Positions 19,372-28,869 are shown, numbered from the stretch's first letter. The stretch is DNA of 64,000 nt from Bog-752 sp963799395 (GCA_963799395.1 CAWCWZ010000013.1:1-64000), one strand, 5' to 3'. Made by a program: numbers and translations. Notes: generated by a model not told the origin, from the sequence alone.

Positions 19372-21200
19372 CGCCGCACCCTGGCCGACGCGCCGCGGAC
19401 CAGCGCCTCGACCTCGGCGAGCGTCGCCATCGAGGTGTCGCCGGGCGTCGTCATGGCGAGGGCCCCATGCGCGACGCCGTAGTCGAGTGACCGGCTGCAG
19501 ATCGAAGCCGGCGAGCAGGCCGTAGATCAGCCCCGAGGCAAACGAGTCACCGCCGCCCACCCGGTCGAGGATCTCGAGCCCCGGGCGTGGCACGGAACGG
19601 CAAAGGGCGCCGTCGGCCCAGGCGACCGCACTCCAGTCGTTGCGGCTCGCCGAAACGACGGCGCGCAGCGTGGTCGCCACCACGCGGATGTTGGGATACG
19701 CGACGGCGACCTGCTCCATCATGGCGCCGAAGCGCTCGGGGTCGAGCGCCGAGAGGCTCGCGATCGAGGCCTGCGACCTCGAAGCCCAAGGCGGCGCTGA
19801 AGTCTTCTTCGTTGCCGAGCATCACGTCGACGAGCGGCGCGATGGCGCGGTTGACCTCGCGGGCGCGATCCTGACCACCGATCGACCGCCAGAGCGACGG
19901 CCGGTAGTTCAGGTCGTAGGAGACGATCGCGCCGTGACGCCGGGCGGCGACCATCGCCTCGGTCGCGACGTCGGCGGTGGCCTCGCCCAGCGCCGCGAAG
20001 ATGCCGCCGCAGTGAAACCAGCGCGCGCCTTCGGCGGCGAAGATCGTCTCCCAGTCGATGTCGCCCGAGCGCAGCTGCGAGACCGCCGTGTGGCCGCGGT
20101 CGGAACAGCCGACGGCGCCGCGCACGCCAAAGCCCCGTTCGGTGAAGTTGAGTCCGTTGCGCGCGGCGCGGCCCACTCCGTCGTAGGGCACCCAGCGCAC
20201 GTGGCTCTGGTCGACGCCGCCGCCCAGGATGAGGTCTTCGAGGAGACGGCCGACGGGGTTGTCGGCGAGCGCGCTGACGAGAGCCGTGCGCAAGCCGAAG
20301 CAGCGACGCAGGCCGCGCGCCACGTTGTACTCGCCGCCGCCTTCGCAGACATCGAAGGAGCGCGTGGTGGCGACCCGGCCCTCGCCGGGATCGAGACGCA
20401 GCATCACCTCGCCAAGGGCGACGAGGTCCCAGCGACAGCCGTCGGCGGCGCGGATCTCGAGGATGCTCCATCGTCTGCCCTCTGCCGCTTCACCGACCAA
20501 CGTGGGCCGCGCCGCGCGGGCGATCTCGCGCGCCGTCGCGGCAAGCTCACGGATGGTGTCGAACGCCCCGGCGGCGATGAGGTCCTTCTTGACCATCCAG
20601 CTGCCGCCGCAGGCGACGACTTGCTCGACCGCGAGGTAGGCCGCGAGGTTGTCGGGGCCGATGCCGCCGGTGGGCACGAAACGGACGCCGCCGAACGGCG
20701 CCGCCAACGCCTTGAGATAGGCGACGCCGCCGGCCGCCTCGGCGGGGAACAGTTTGACGAGCGCCAGGCCCCGCGCCAGCGCCATGCCCACCTCGGTCGG
20801 CGTGCACACACCGGGCACGATCGGCACGCCGCGTCGCAAGGCGAAGTCGACTACGGCGGGATCGAAGCCGGGCGCCACGATGAAGCGGGCACCCGCCGCC
20901 AGCGCGGCCTCGGCCTGGGCGACGTTCAGGACGGTCCCCGCGCCCACGCAGGATCTCGGGTACGACGTCGGCGATCGTCTCGATCGCCGACGCCGCTGAG
21001 GCCGTGCGAAAGGTGATCTCGGCGCAGGGCAGCCCGGCGGTAACCAGGGCCTGAGCCAGGGGAACGGCGTCTTCGACGCGGGGGATCTCGACGACGGGGA
21101 TGACTTTGAGGTCGGCGACGAACGCCTCGAAATCGAGGTCGGCTTTGGCCGCCCGGGCGGCGCGGTGCGCACTCTCTGGAGCAACGCCCTGTACGACCAC
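19368..21200 (-). CDS. KDPG aldolase fused to 2-keto-3-deoxygluconate kinase (PfkB family), with indels
   Basis: Residues ~1-215 form a KDPG/KHG aldolase: KVIPVVEIPRVEDAVPLAQAL, GLPCAEITFRT, GAGTVLNVAQAEAAL, FIVAPGFDPAV, LVKLFPAEAAGG (Schiff-base Lys) and FVPTGGIGPDNLAAYL. Without any stop or in-frame start, the sequence passes through RRWSILEIRAADGCRWDL into a PfkB sugar kinase (GEVMLRLDPGEG, CEGGGEYNVARGL, the DRVGGGDSFASGL anion hole and catalytic Asp). Indels lie near 20940, 19770 and 19490. The GTG start at 21200 follows GGGGAGG. Together the two activities would convert 2-keto-3-deoxygluconate to pyruvate and glyceraldehyde-3-phosphate. The fusion could in principle be an indel artefact, but the junction frame is clean. 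Confidence 0.75.
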
Positions 21201-21258
21201 CGAAACCTCCCCATGACTGGCTTTCCCGGCAAGTCCAGCATAGCGCGCAGCGAAAAGC

Positions 21259-21267
21259 AAACGGTTT
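21259..21267. promoter_or_regulatory. LacI-type operator core upstream of the aldolase-kinase
   Basis: AAACGGTTT is a perfect palindrome around a central G, resembling the operator half-sites at 15.8 kb. It lies 59 bases upstream of the GTG start, where a repressor site would be expected. Confidence 0.4.
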
Positions 21268-21430
21268 CTGTGATGCTCTCGAACAAGTTGCGGTCTCTGC
21301 GGCCGCCGACACGTCGGCACGCGGCCCGCGCAACGCCTTTTGCGGTCCCCAACCCTGCTTGTCCCTGCTCCGTGCGGGAAATGATCACCTACGGCGAGTG
21401 CCGCCGGTCCACGAACTGAGGAGGGACATG

Positions 21431-21754
21431 ATGAGCGACGAGCATCTGCCCGGTGTCTATCTGCGGTTTCGCCGCGACTACCCGAGCGTCGCCGCGGCGC
21501 TGGACGGGCTGGGCGAGGCCACCGACGGGGCCGGGCCCCTCGACGAACGCACGGCGCGCCTCGTGAAGCTGGGCCTGGCGATCGGCGGCGCCGCTGAAGG
21601 GTCCGTACGCTCTAACGCAAGGAAGGCGCTGGCGGCCGGCGCTACCGCTGACGAGGTCCGTCACGTGGCTGCCCTGGCCGTCACGACCTGCGGCTTCCCG
21701 GCAGCCATCGCGGGCTTCGGCTGGATCGACGAGGTGCTCGCCACCGCGGGCTAA
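21431..21754 (+). CDS. Carboxymuconolactone decarboxylase / AhpD-like protein
   Basis: A 107-residue all-helical protein of the CMD family. The core LDERTARLVKLGLAIGGAAEGSVRSNARKALAAGATADEV-type helices and HVAALAVTTCGFPAAIAG are recognisable. The usual AhpD CxxC pair is absent; only one Cys lies in TTCGFP. Alkylhydroperoxidase activity by the CxxC mechanism is therefore unlikely. I chose the second ATG because GAGGAGGG lies at a better distance from it. Function unknown. Confidence 0.75.
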   Translation: MSDEHLPGVYLRFRRDYPSVAAALDGLGEATDGAGPLDERTARLVKLGLAIGGAAEGSVRSNARKALAAGATADEVRHVAALAVTTCGFPAAIAGFGWIDEVLATAG

Positions 21755-21787
21755 GGCTGCGGCGAGGCGGGCCGGCGCCGCAGGAAG

Positions 21788-21852
21788 GGGCGCGGCGGCG
21801 GCGCGCTTGCGCGGCGGCGCGCTCGCGCAGCGGCGCGCTTGCGCGGCGGCGG
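21788..21852. repeat. Short GC-only tandem repeat
   Basis: Three imperfect ~18-base units of the form GCGCGGCGGCGCGCTTGC sit between the CMD gene and the Fic gene. It may be a slippage-prone tract; no gene is supported in it. Confidence 0.5.
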
Positions 21853-21984
21853 CTCCTTTGTAAGATTCATGCCAGAAACGTTCAAGTTCGTCTGCCGACC
21901 TCGTCTGCCGACGGACGACCTTTCGACCGGAGCGAGGCTGGCGCCATCGACCCGAGCGAGTTCCACGATCCCGACGCCGGGCAG

Positions 21985-24003
21985 GTGGTCACCTGCCCGG
22001 AGGGGTACGCGGCCTTCGTGCCGGCGCCCCTGCCGCCAAAGCTGACCTACGGCGGCGACCTCGTTCTCGCGCTGTCGCGAGCCGATGCCGCCCTCGGCGA
22101 GCTTGCGGGCGTCGGCGGCGAGCTGCCCGACCCGCGGCTGCTCGACGCCTCGTTCAAGCGCCAGGAGGCGCTCTGCTCGTCGCGCATCGAGGGCGCCCAG
22201 GTGAGCCTCTCCGACCTTCTGCTCGACCAGGTCGGCGCAGCGCCCGCGAGCGTGCCTCGTGATCACCTGCGCGAGGTGCGGAGCTGTGTCGCGACGCTGC
22301 GCTACGGCGTCGAGCGCCTCAAGGAAACGCCGTTGTCGCTCGGTCTCGTGCGCGAGCTGCACGAGCAACTGCTGCGCGGCGAGATCGGCGGCGCGCGCAC
22401 GCCCGGCGAGTTCCGCACCTCGCAGAGCTGGCTCGGACCACCCGGTGCGACGCTCGCCACGGCCACCTACGTCGCCCCGCCGGTGCCCGAGATGCTCGCG
22501 GCACTCGAGGCCTGGGATGCGTTCCTGCACGAGCGCGAGGTCCTGCCCGACCTCCTGCAGTGCGCCATGCTCCACGAGCAGTTCGAGAGCATCCACCCGT
22601 TCATCGGCGGCAACGGACGGCTCGGACGACTGCTCATCACCCTGTTCCTGATCGATCGCCGGCGCCTGACGAGCCCGCTGCTGTACCTCTCGGCCTACTT
22701 CGAGGGGCACCGCGACGAATACTACCGGCGGCTGCAGCGGGTGCGGACCCACGGCGAGTGGGAGCAATGGCTGCTGTTCTTCGTGACGGGCGTGCGCCAG
22801 ACGGCCGAACGCGGCGTGCGCCAGGCGCGAGCGCTGATCTCCCTCCACGGAGAGTTCCGCTCACGGGTCAAAGGGCACGCTCTCGCCCTCGCCGACGAGT
22901 CGTTTCGCACCCCCTGCCTGACGGTCCCGCAAGCCGAGCGCGTGCTGGCGGTCGCCAACCCGACGGCGCGCCGCGCGGTCCGCGACCTGCTGGCCGAGGG
23001 TCTGCTCGAGGAGTACGGCGAGAAGCGCTGGCCGCGCGTCTACCTTGCCCGTCCCGTGCTCGAGGCGGTGCTGCATCCGCTCGAAGACCTGCGGCGCCCG
23101 CCACAGGGGGCCGCACGCGGCGCCGTGCTCAAGTCGGGCCAGGCTCGACCCTCCGCTCCGACGAGGCGCGCCGACCGGCTGATGGCCGAAGCCATGGCCC
23201 TGATCGACGCGGCCCGCGAACAGGCGGTCAAACTGCGGCTCACCGGCGGTCTCGCCGTCCGCCGCTACTGCGGCGATCTCGATTTCATGGACCGCGAGTA
23301 CTCCGACATCGACGTCGTCGGCCTCTCGTCGCAGCGCAAGGAGATGCACCAGGTCTTCGCCGGCCTCGGCTATACCGAGAACCGCTACGTGACCCAGGCC
23401 ACCGACGCCGAACAGCTCCAGTACGTCAAGACCGAGACGCTCGTGCCGCCCTGCGAGCGGCCGGGCGACGAGCCGTACGAGGCCCCGCTCGTCGACCACG
23501 TCGACGTCTTCGTCGACGTGATGCGGATGGACCACGACGTCGACGTCCGCGACCGGCTCGACATCGACGACTACGCCGTCGCGCCGGTCGACGCCCTGAT
23601 CGCCAAGCTGCAGATCGGCAAGATCAACCAGAAAGACGTCCACGACGTCATCGCGCTCCTCAAGGAAGTGCCCCTGCACGGCGCCGACGGAGCGGTCTCG
23701 ATCGACGTCGCCTACCTCGCCGAGGTGTGCTCGCGCGACTGGGGCCTGTACCACGACATCACAACGAACCTCGACGTGGTCCTGGCCATGGTCGACGACT
23801 ACGGCCTCGCCACGGCCGACCTCGACAGGGTCTGCGAGCGCCTCGCGGCGATCAAGGAGTCGGTCGAGGACGCGAGCAAACCGATCGGCTGGCGCCTGCG
23901 CGCCCGCGTCGGCGAGCGCGTGGCGTGGCGCCGTGAGGTCGAAGACACCGAGGGCACGCAGCTCATCGCCCCGGAGTGGGACTGGCGGCGCGACCTAGGC
24001 TGA
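21985..24003 (+). CDS. Fic-domain protein fused to a nucleotidyltransferase-fold domain
   Basis: 672 residues in one open frame. Residues ~1-370: Fic family with N-terminal inhibitory helix motif CSSRIEG (S-x3-E-G), active-site motif HPFIGGNGRLGR and a winged-helix tail. Fic proteins usually transfer AMP to Ser/Thr/Tyr. The acidic residue normally in HPFx[D/E]GNGR is Gly here. Residues ~395-672: a nucleotidyltransferase fold with LTGGLAVRRYC, YSDIDVVGL and VDVFVDVM, homologous to the separate gene at 2.4 kb. Homology (IDPSEFHDP) extends upstream of the GTG at 21985 to about 21947 without a standard start codon, so the start may be ATC or hidden by an error. Two nucleotide-transferring modules in one chain is unusual. 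Confidence 0.8.
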   Translation: MVTCPEGYAAFVPAPLPPKLTYGGDLVLALSRADAALGELAGVGGELPDPRLLDASFKRQEALCSSRIEGAQVSLSDLLLDQVGAAPASVPRDHLREVRSCVATLRYGVERLKETPLSLGLVRELHEQLLRGEIGGARTPGEFRTSQSWLGPPGATLATATYVAPPVPEMLAALEAWDAFLHEREVLPDLLQCAMLHEQFESIHPFIGGNGRLGRLLITLFLIDRRRLTSPLLYLSAYFEGHRDEYYRRLQRVRTHGEWEQWLLFFVTGVRQTAERGVRQARALISLHGEFRSRVKGHALALADESFRTPCLTVPQAERVLAVANPTARRAVRDLLAEGLLEEYGEKRWPRVYLARPVLEAVLHPLEDLRRPPQGAARGAVLKSGQARPSAPTRRADRLMAEAMALIDAAREQAVKLRLTGGLAVRRYCGDLDFMDREYSDIDVVGLSSQRKEMHQVFAGLGYTENRYVTQATDAEQLQYVKTETLVPPCERPGDEPYEAPLVDHVDVFVDVMRMDHDVDVRDRLDIDDYAVAPVDALIAKLQIGKINQKDVHDVIALLKEVPLHGADGAVSIDVAYLAEVCSRDWGLYHDITTNLDVVLAMVDDYGLATADLDRVCERLAAIKESVEDASKPIGWRLRARVGERVAWRREVEDTEGTQLIAPEWDWRRDLG

Positions 24004-24022
24004 TGGCGGGCGGATTGTGCCG

Positions 24023-24346
24023 TCAGGCGGCCTTGCGCTCCCGCTCCTCCTCGGTCTCGCTCTGCCTGCCGGGGAGCCGCCTTGGCTCGCCCGCTGCCGC
24101 GGCCGACTCCCGCCGGCCGCTGACGACCGCCCAGATGAGGAGTGCGACGACGAGGGCCAGGATCACCGACGTCAGGACGACCACCCCGACGCTCGTCGGG
24201 CCGTGACTGACGATGGCCGGGCCACGCACCGCGCCGCGACCGCGGATCAGTGCGGCCTGCGCCGCGGCGACACCGAACGTGAGCATGATCGCGACCGCCG
24301 ACAGAAAACCCACCGGCACCATATGCTTCAGCGGATGGGATCTCAT
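24023..24346 (-). CDS. Small two-helix membrane protein
   Basis: A 107-residue protein with an N-terminal hydrophobic segment (VPVGFLSAVAIMLTFGVAAA, possibly a signal anchor) and a second one (VGVVVLTSVILALVVALLIWAVV). These are followed by a charged tail ending ETEEERERKAA. The ATG follows GGTGGGAAG. No family is recognised. Topology with the charged tail in the cytoplasm is an inference. Confidence 0.55.
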   Translation of the reverse strand: MRSHPLKHMVPVGFLSAVAIMLTFGVAAAQAALIRGRGAVRGPAIVSHGPTSVGVVVLTSVILALVVALLIWAVVSGRRESAAAAGEPRRLPGRQSETEEERERKAA

Positions 24347-24533
24347 CTTCCCACCTCGATTTCTTCTCTTCCACCTTCCAACACGTCGCTGGCTTGCCTG
24401 TACGATACCCTCGGGCATAATCCTCACGCGTGGGTCGAGCCGCGACCGCGCGATCGCGGCTCGCGAGGGCTCTGAGCAACGATCCGGGTTTCTGCCGTCC
24501 CGGCGCCGGTCGCCGGGCGGTCCAGGAGACGTC

Positions 24534-24890
24534 ATGGGAGCGGGCATGGTCGGTCACATCACCGAAGTCGAGAGGCAGCCGCTCAGCGGCGAGGGCATCG
24601 AGGGGGTCGTCAAGCGCCTGCTCGTCGGTCCCGACGAGGGCTGGCGCGGGTGGGCCCTGCGTCTGTTCGAGCTCGAGCCCCAGGGCCACACACCGCGACA
24701 TCAGCATCCCTGGCCGCACATCGACTACGTCACGCGGGGACGCGGCACAGTGCACCTGGACGGCGTCGACCACGCGCTGAGCGAAGGCTCCTTCGCCTAC
24801 GTGCCCGCCGGGGCGACGCACCAGTTCAGCAATTCAGGCGACACCGCCTTCGCCTTTTTGTGCATCGTGCCCGAAGAGGGTGAACGCTGA
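24534..24890 (+). CDS. Cupin-domain protein
   Basis: 118 residues. The two cupin motifs are visible: RHQHPWPHIDYVTRGRGTV (metal ligands His, His, with Asp in place of the usual Glu) and YVPAGATHQFSNSG (third His). Start ATG with CAGGAG upstream. It is likely a small metal-binding sensor or isomerase-like protein; the substrate is unknown. Confidence 0.8.
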   Translation: MGAGMVGHITEVERQPLSGEGIEGVVKRLLVGPDEGWRGWALRLFELEPQGHTPRHQHPWPHIDYVTRGRGTVHLDGVDHALSEGSFAYVPAGATHQFSNSGDTAFAFLCIVPEEGER

Positions 24891-24958
24891 GGCGGAAGCC
24901 CGGTTGGGCGAACGTCCGCCGGCGCGGCGGCGCGCTACTCCAGGCGCGGGAGTACCGG

Positions 24959-26227
24959 TCAAAGGAACTCGTAGAGCGGGAAGCTGTCGAGCAGGTCGAC
25001 CACCTCGTGACGGATCTCGGCGAGGACCGCCGGCTCTCGCCTGGCCGCCATGGCCCGCAGAATGAGCCGCGCCGTCTGCCGCATCTCGACCTCGGTGAAG
25101 CCCCTCGTGCTGACCGCCGGCGAGCCGACGCGCAGGCCGCTCGCCACCGACATGGCGCTCTCGTCGAAGGGCACGACGTTGCGGTTGGCGGTGATGTTGA
25201 CCGACTCCAGCAGCTGCTGACACTCGAGGCCGTTCAAGCCCGTGCCGCGCAGGTCGACGAGGGCGAGATGGACGTCGGTGCCGCCCGTCACGAGGCGCAG
25301 TCCCCCGTCGGCGAGCTCCTCGGCCAGCGCCGCCGCGTTGGCGACGATCTGTCGCTGCAGACGGCGGAACTCCTCGCTCCTGGCGATGCGCAGGCAGACC
25401 GCCTTGGCCGCCACGACGTGGGCGAGGGGGCCACCCTGCATACCCGGGAACACGGCCCGGTCGATGGCACGCGCGAACTGCTCACGGCACATGATGAGGC
25501 CCGCCCGCGGACCGGTGAGGGTCTTGTGCGTGGTCGAGGTGACGACATCGCAGTAGGGCATCGGGTTGGGGTGCAGCCCGGCGGCGACGAGGCCGGCGAC
25601 GTGAGCGATGTCGGCCAGCAGCAGGGCGCCGCACTCGTCGGCGATCTCGCGGAAGGCGGCGAAGTCGATGGTGCGCGGGTAGGAGCTGTACCCGCAGACG
25701 ATGAGCTTGGGCTTGTGCCTGAGGGCGAGCTCGCGGACCTCGTCGTAGTCGATTGTCTCGGTGTCGCGCCGCACGTGGTAGGCGACGGCGTTGTAGATCA
25801 CGCCGGAGAGATTCAAGGGCAGGCCGTGCGTGAGGTGGCCGCCGTGAGCGAGCTCCATGCCCAGGAATGTGTCACCGGGCTCGAGCAGGGCGAACAGCGC
25901 CGCCAGGTTGGCCGACGAGCCCGAATGCGGCTGCACGTTGGCGTGCGCGGCGCCGAACAGCTCTTTGGCGCGATCGATGGCCAGCTGTTCGACCGCGTCG
26001 ATGACCTCACAGCCGCCGTAGTACCGGGCGCCCGGGTAACCCTCGGCGTACTTGTTGGTCAGCACCGAGCCGGTGGCTTCGAGAACGGCGCGGCTGGCGA
26101 AGTTCTCTGAGGCGATGAGCTCGAGCGTCTCCTGCTGGCGGCGCAGCTCGGCGCGCAGCAGCTCGTTCAACTCGGGATCGAGCTCGTAGAGAGGCTCGCG
26201 GCGCCACTCCTTGCTGACGGTGTTCAC
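24959..26227 (-). CDS. glyA: Serine hydroxymethyltransferase
   Basis: A 422-residue PLP enzyme interconverting serine and glycine with tetrahydrofolate. Conserved blocks: QQETLELIASENFASRAVLEA, NKYAEGYPGARYYGGCEVID, NVQPHSGSSANLAALFA, DIAHVAGLVAAGLHPNP and the PLP-lysine motif VVTSTTHKTLTGPRAGLI. Length and motifs are full. The start is GTG at 26227, preceded by GAGGAGG, which is preferable to an upstream in-frame ATG. The gene is monocistronic here and ends with TGA. Confidence 0.97.
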   Translation of the reverse strand: MNTVSKEWRREPLYELDPELNELLRAELRRQQETLELIASENFASRAVLEATGSVLTNKYAEGYPGARYYGGCEVIDAVEQLAIDRAKELFGAAHANVQPHSGSSANLAALFALLEPGDTFLGMELAHGGHLTHGLPLNLSGVIYNAVAYHVRRDTETIDYDEVRELALRHKPKLIVCGYSSYPRTIDFAAFREIADECGALLLADIAHVAGLVAAGLHPNPMPYCDVVTSTTHKTLTGPRAGLIMCREQFARAIDRAVFPGMQGGPLAHVVAAKAVCLRIARSEEFRRLQRQIVANAAALAEELADGGLRLVTGGTDVHLALVDLRGTGLNGLECQQLLESVNITANRNVVPFDESAMSVASGLRVGSPAVSTRGFTEVEMRQTARLILRAMAARREPAVLAEIRHEVVDLLDSFPLYEFL

Positions 26228-26376
26228 GCGAGCGCCTCCTCGTGGCGGTTTCTCGGAAGAATCGGGCTGCCGCGGACAGACGGCAGCGACGACGCACATC
26301 TTACCAGAGCGAAGGCCGGAGCCGGCCTACCCGCGCAGGCGCCCACCGCCGGGGTCGCAGAAAGCGCCGACGGCCG

Positions 26377-27726
26377 TCAGCGGCCGCGGCCGAGCCCGCC
26401 CTCGAGGACGTTCGTGTCGATCGCCGGGTAGCTTGCGCCGGCGGGCCCCGACGTTGCGGTGTCCGCGGCTGCGGCGGCGCGGTCGTTGCGGATGCGGTGC
26501 AGGGCAAAACCGGCCCAGACGGCGACCGACAGGGCGGCGACGCCGCCGACACCCAGCGCGAAGCGCGCGCCGTAGCGGCCGGCGAGGAAGCCGATCAGCG
26601 GCGCGCCGATGGGTGTCGAGCCGAGGAAGACGATGGCCCACAGCGCCATCACGCGGCCGCGCATGGCGCTGCTCGAGTTGAGCTGCAGCAGCGAGTTGGC
26701 GGTGGCGATGAACATGACGCTGGCGGCGCCCATCAGCACGAGCAGCGCCAGGCAGACCGCCAGGGTGGGGGCCGCGGTGACGGCGAGGATCAGCACGCCG
26801 AAGGCGAGCGTGACGACCACCAGCAAGCGATGGCTCGGTCGCCGGCGCGCGGCGATGGCGAGTCCGCCCGCCAGGGCGCCGACGCCCTGGGCGACCAGCA
26901 AGGCGCTGTAGGCACCGGCGCCGCGATGAAACACCTCGTGGGCGAACAGCGGCAGGATCACGGTGAAGTTGTAGGCCAGTGTGCCGATGACGGCCATCAT
27001 GATCAGCGGCACGCGCAGCTCCCACGCCCGCCAGGCGTAGCGCAGCCCGGCCCGGATCTGACCCTTGGCGCGAGCCACCGGCGGCCGCCGATGCAACTCG
27101 GAGGGCCTCATCGCGTACAGCGCGCCGATCACCGCCGCAAAAGAGACGGCGTTGGCCAGGAAGGCCCACGAGATGCCCACGGTCGCGATCAGCAGGCCGG
27201 CGAGGGCGGGCCCGACGATGCGCGACGAATTGACGATGACGCTGTTCAGGGCGACCGCGTTGGCCAGGTCGTCGGGGCCGGCCATCTCGACGACGAAGCT
27301 CTGGCGGGATGGGTTGTCGGCGACGTTGATGAAGCCGTAGACCAAGGCCAGCGCCCAGACCATCCAGACGCGCACGGAACCGCTGGCCACGAGCGCCCAG
27401 AGCACGGCGGCCTGCGCCGTGAAGGCCGTCTGCGTGACGAGCAGCACCTTCCGCTTGTCGAAGCGATCGGCCACAAGGCCGCCGACGGTCCCGAACAGGA
27501 GCACCGGAGTAAACTGCAGGGCCGCCGTCAGGCCCAGATCGAAGGCGCTGTGGGTCAGCGTGTAGACCAGCCAGTACTGGGCGGTCGACTGCATCCAGGA
27601 GCCGCTTTGCGAGATGGTCTGGCCGACGAACCAGAGACGGTAGTTGCGCGTCCGCAGAGAGCGGAACATGCGCGTCAGAAAGGCCGGGCCGCGACGCGGG
27701 TCGGCTGTCTCGGGAAGGCCGCTCAA
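26377..27726 (-). CDS. MFS transporter (enterobactin-exporter/MFS_3-like)
   Basis: A 449-residue, 12-helix major-facilitator protein. The loop motif GGLVADRFDKRKVLLVTQ between helices 2 and 3 is the MFS signature, and FRSLRTRNYRLWFVGQTISQSGSW is the usual N-terminus of this exporter subfamily. The ATG overlaps the MarR gene stop (ATGA), so repressor and pump are cotranscribed. This arrangement suggests a drug or metabolite efflux pump controlled by its MarR neighbour. It ends in a region rich in Gly and Arg with TGA. Confidence 0.9.
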   Translation of the reverse strand: MSGLPETADPRRGPAFLTRMFRSLRTRNYRLWFVGQTISQSGSWMQSTAQYWLVYTLTHSAFDLGLTAALQFTPVLLFGTVGGLVADRFDKRKVLLVTQTAFTAQAAVLWALVASGSVRVWMVWALALVYGFINVADNPSRQSFVVEMAGPDDLANAVALNSVIVNSSRIVGPALAGLLIATVGISWAFLANAVSFAAVIGALYAMRPSELHRRPPVARAKGQIRAGLRYAWRAWELRVPLIMMAVIGTLAYNFTVILPLFAHEVFHRGAGAYSALLVAQGVGALAGGLAIAARRRPSHRLLVVVTLAFGVLILAVTAAPTLAVCLALLVLMGAASVMFIATANSLLQLNSSSAMRGRVMALWAIVFLGSTPIGAPLIGFLAGRYGARFALGVGGVAALSVAVWAGFALHRIRNDRAAAAADTATSGPAGASYPAIDTNVLEGGLGRGR

Positions 27727-28202
27727 CGGTCGTCCTCGAGCAGCCGCTCGAGGACCGGCAGCGCCTCGCGAACGAGGGCAAGCTCCGTCTCGTCGAGCTT
27801 GCGCAGACGCCTTGCCAGATAAGCGGTCTTGCGAGTGCGAGTGCGCGCCACCGTGCGCCTGCCGTCGGCGGTGAGACTGACACGCGCGACACGACGGTCG
27901 GCGGGGTCGGCCTCGCGCCGCACGAGGCCACGCTCCTCGAGGGTGGCCACCATGCGTGTGACGCTCGGCGGCGTGACGCGCTCGCGGCTCGCCAGGCGAC
28001 CCAGGGTGATCGGCCCCTGCAGTTCGATGGTCACGAGGGCTGAGGTCAGCGACGGGCTCAGATCGCCGGGCGTCTGGCTGCGCAGCCGGCGAGCCAGCCG
28101 GTTGAGCACGAGTCGCAGGCGCGCCGCGAGCTCGGGGTCGCCCATGCCGGTGTCGCCGGCATGGCCGATTGAAGCGGGCGCACTGTCGAGTCCATTGACC
28201 AC
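27723..28202 (-). CDS. MarR-family transcriptional regulator
   Basis: A 159-residue winged-helix regulator. The recognition region reads LGRLASRERVTPPSVTRMVATLEERGLV and is followed by the wing DPADRRVARVSLTADG with the DxRxxxxxLT signature. Start ATG at 28202, close to an inverted repeat overlapping its promoter, which suggests autoregulation. It overlaps the MFS gene by four bases. Confidence 0.92.
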   Translation of the reverse strand: MVNGLDSAPASIGHAGDTGMGDPELAARLRLVLNRLARRLRSQTPGDLSPSLTSALVTIELQGPITLGRLASRERVTPPSVTRMVATLEERGLVRREADPADRRVARVSLTADGRRTVARTRTRKTAYLARRLRKLDETELALVREALPVLERLLEDDR

Positions 28203-28205
28203 GAT

Positions 28206-28242
28206 TGATAGTTTACCATGCTAATTACTGTTGTAAACGACC
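28206..28242 (-). promoter_or_regulatory. Promoter with overlapping inverted repeat for marR-MFS operon
   Basis: On the minus strand TTTACA, a 16-base spacer and TAAACT form a plausible -35/-10 pair. GTTTAC (28211-28216) and GTAAAC (28233-28238) form an inverted repeat covering the same elements, so a bound regulator would block RNA polymerase. The stretch is A/T-rich against its surroundings. Confidence 0.5.
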
Positions 28243-28320
28243 AGGATGCCCCACTCCCACTCGTGAGCGTGGTATCGTGAGGCCTCGCGACGCACCCGGC
28301 GCCGCGGGGCGGAGGCGGCC

Positions 28321-28830
28321 ATGAACCTGGACATGCGCTACGACCCCGAGCTGTTCCGGCTCTACGACTTCATCGTTCGCGTCATCGCCTTCGACCGTCG
28401 CGTGTGCGGCCCCAACTCGTCGTTTACGTACATCGTGGTAACCGAGCCCCACGGCATCGCCACTCTCGCCGACGACGAGCGCACCCCCCGCATGCGCGTG
28501 ACCAGGCTGGTCCGCGAGATCACGAAGGCCGGGCACTGGCTGTTCCTGCCGTTCGGTGTGTTCGGCGCTGCCGACGTGCGCTGCGCCGACGGCGCCACGA
28601 TCGCCCGCCGCCCGCCTCGCGACAGAACGTCGGCCGGCTGGACCGGGCGCGCCAGGGCCGGCGACGCTGCCGGCTTCATCGTCGGCCTCGAGGCCGACGA
28701 GCTCGTCGTGCGGCCCGCGTTCAACTCGTGGACCGGCGGCAACGCCTGCGCGATCTTCGTGGCCGACGACCTGGGCGGCCTCGAACGCCCCCTCAAGGTC
28801 TTCGTCGCCGAGTTCGCGCCGAGCCGGTAG
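28321..28830 (+). CDS. Conserved-looking hypothetical protein
   Basis: A 169-residue protein starting MNLDMRYDPELFRLYDFIVRV with GGAGG ahead of the ATG. It is soluble, with no membrane segment. Segments RMRVTRLVREITKAGHWLFLPFG and AFNSWTGGNACAIFVADDL look structured. I do not recognise a family. The gene stands alone, convergent with the phosphatase gene. It ends with TAG. Confidence 0.55.
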   Translation: MNLDMRYDPELFRLYDFIVRVIAFDRRVCGPNSSFTYIVVTEPHGIATLADDERTPRMRVTRLVREITKAGHWLFLPFGVFGAADVRCADGATIARRPPRDRTSAGWTGRARAGDAAGFIVGLEADELVVRPAFNSWTGGNACAIFVADDLGGLERPLKVFVAEFAPSR

Positions 28831-28869
28831 CGACGGTCGAGGCCCGTCACCCCCGTGACACGCGCCGCC

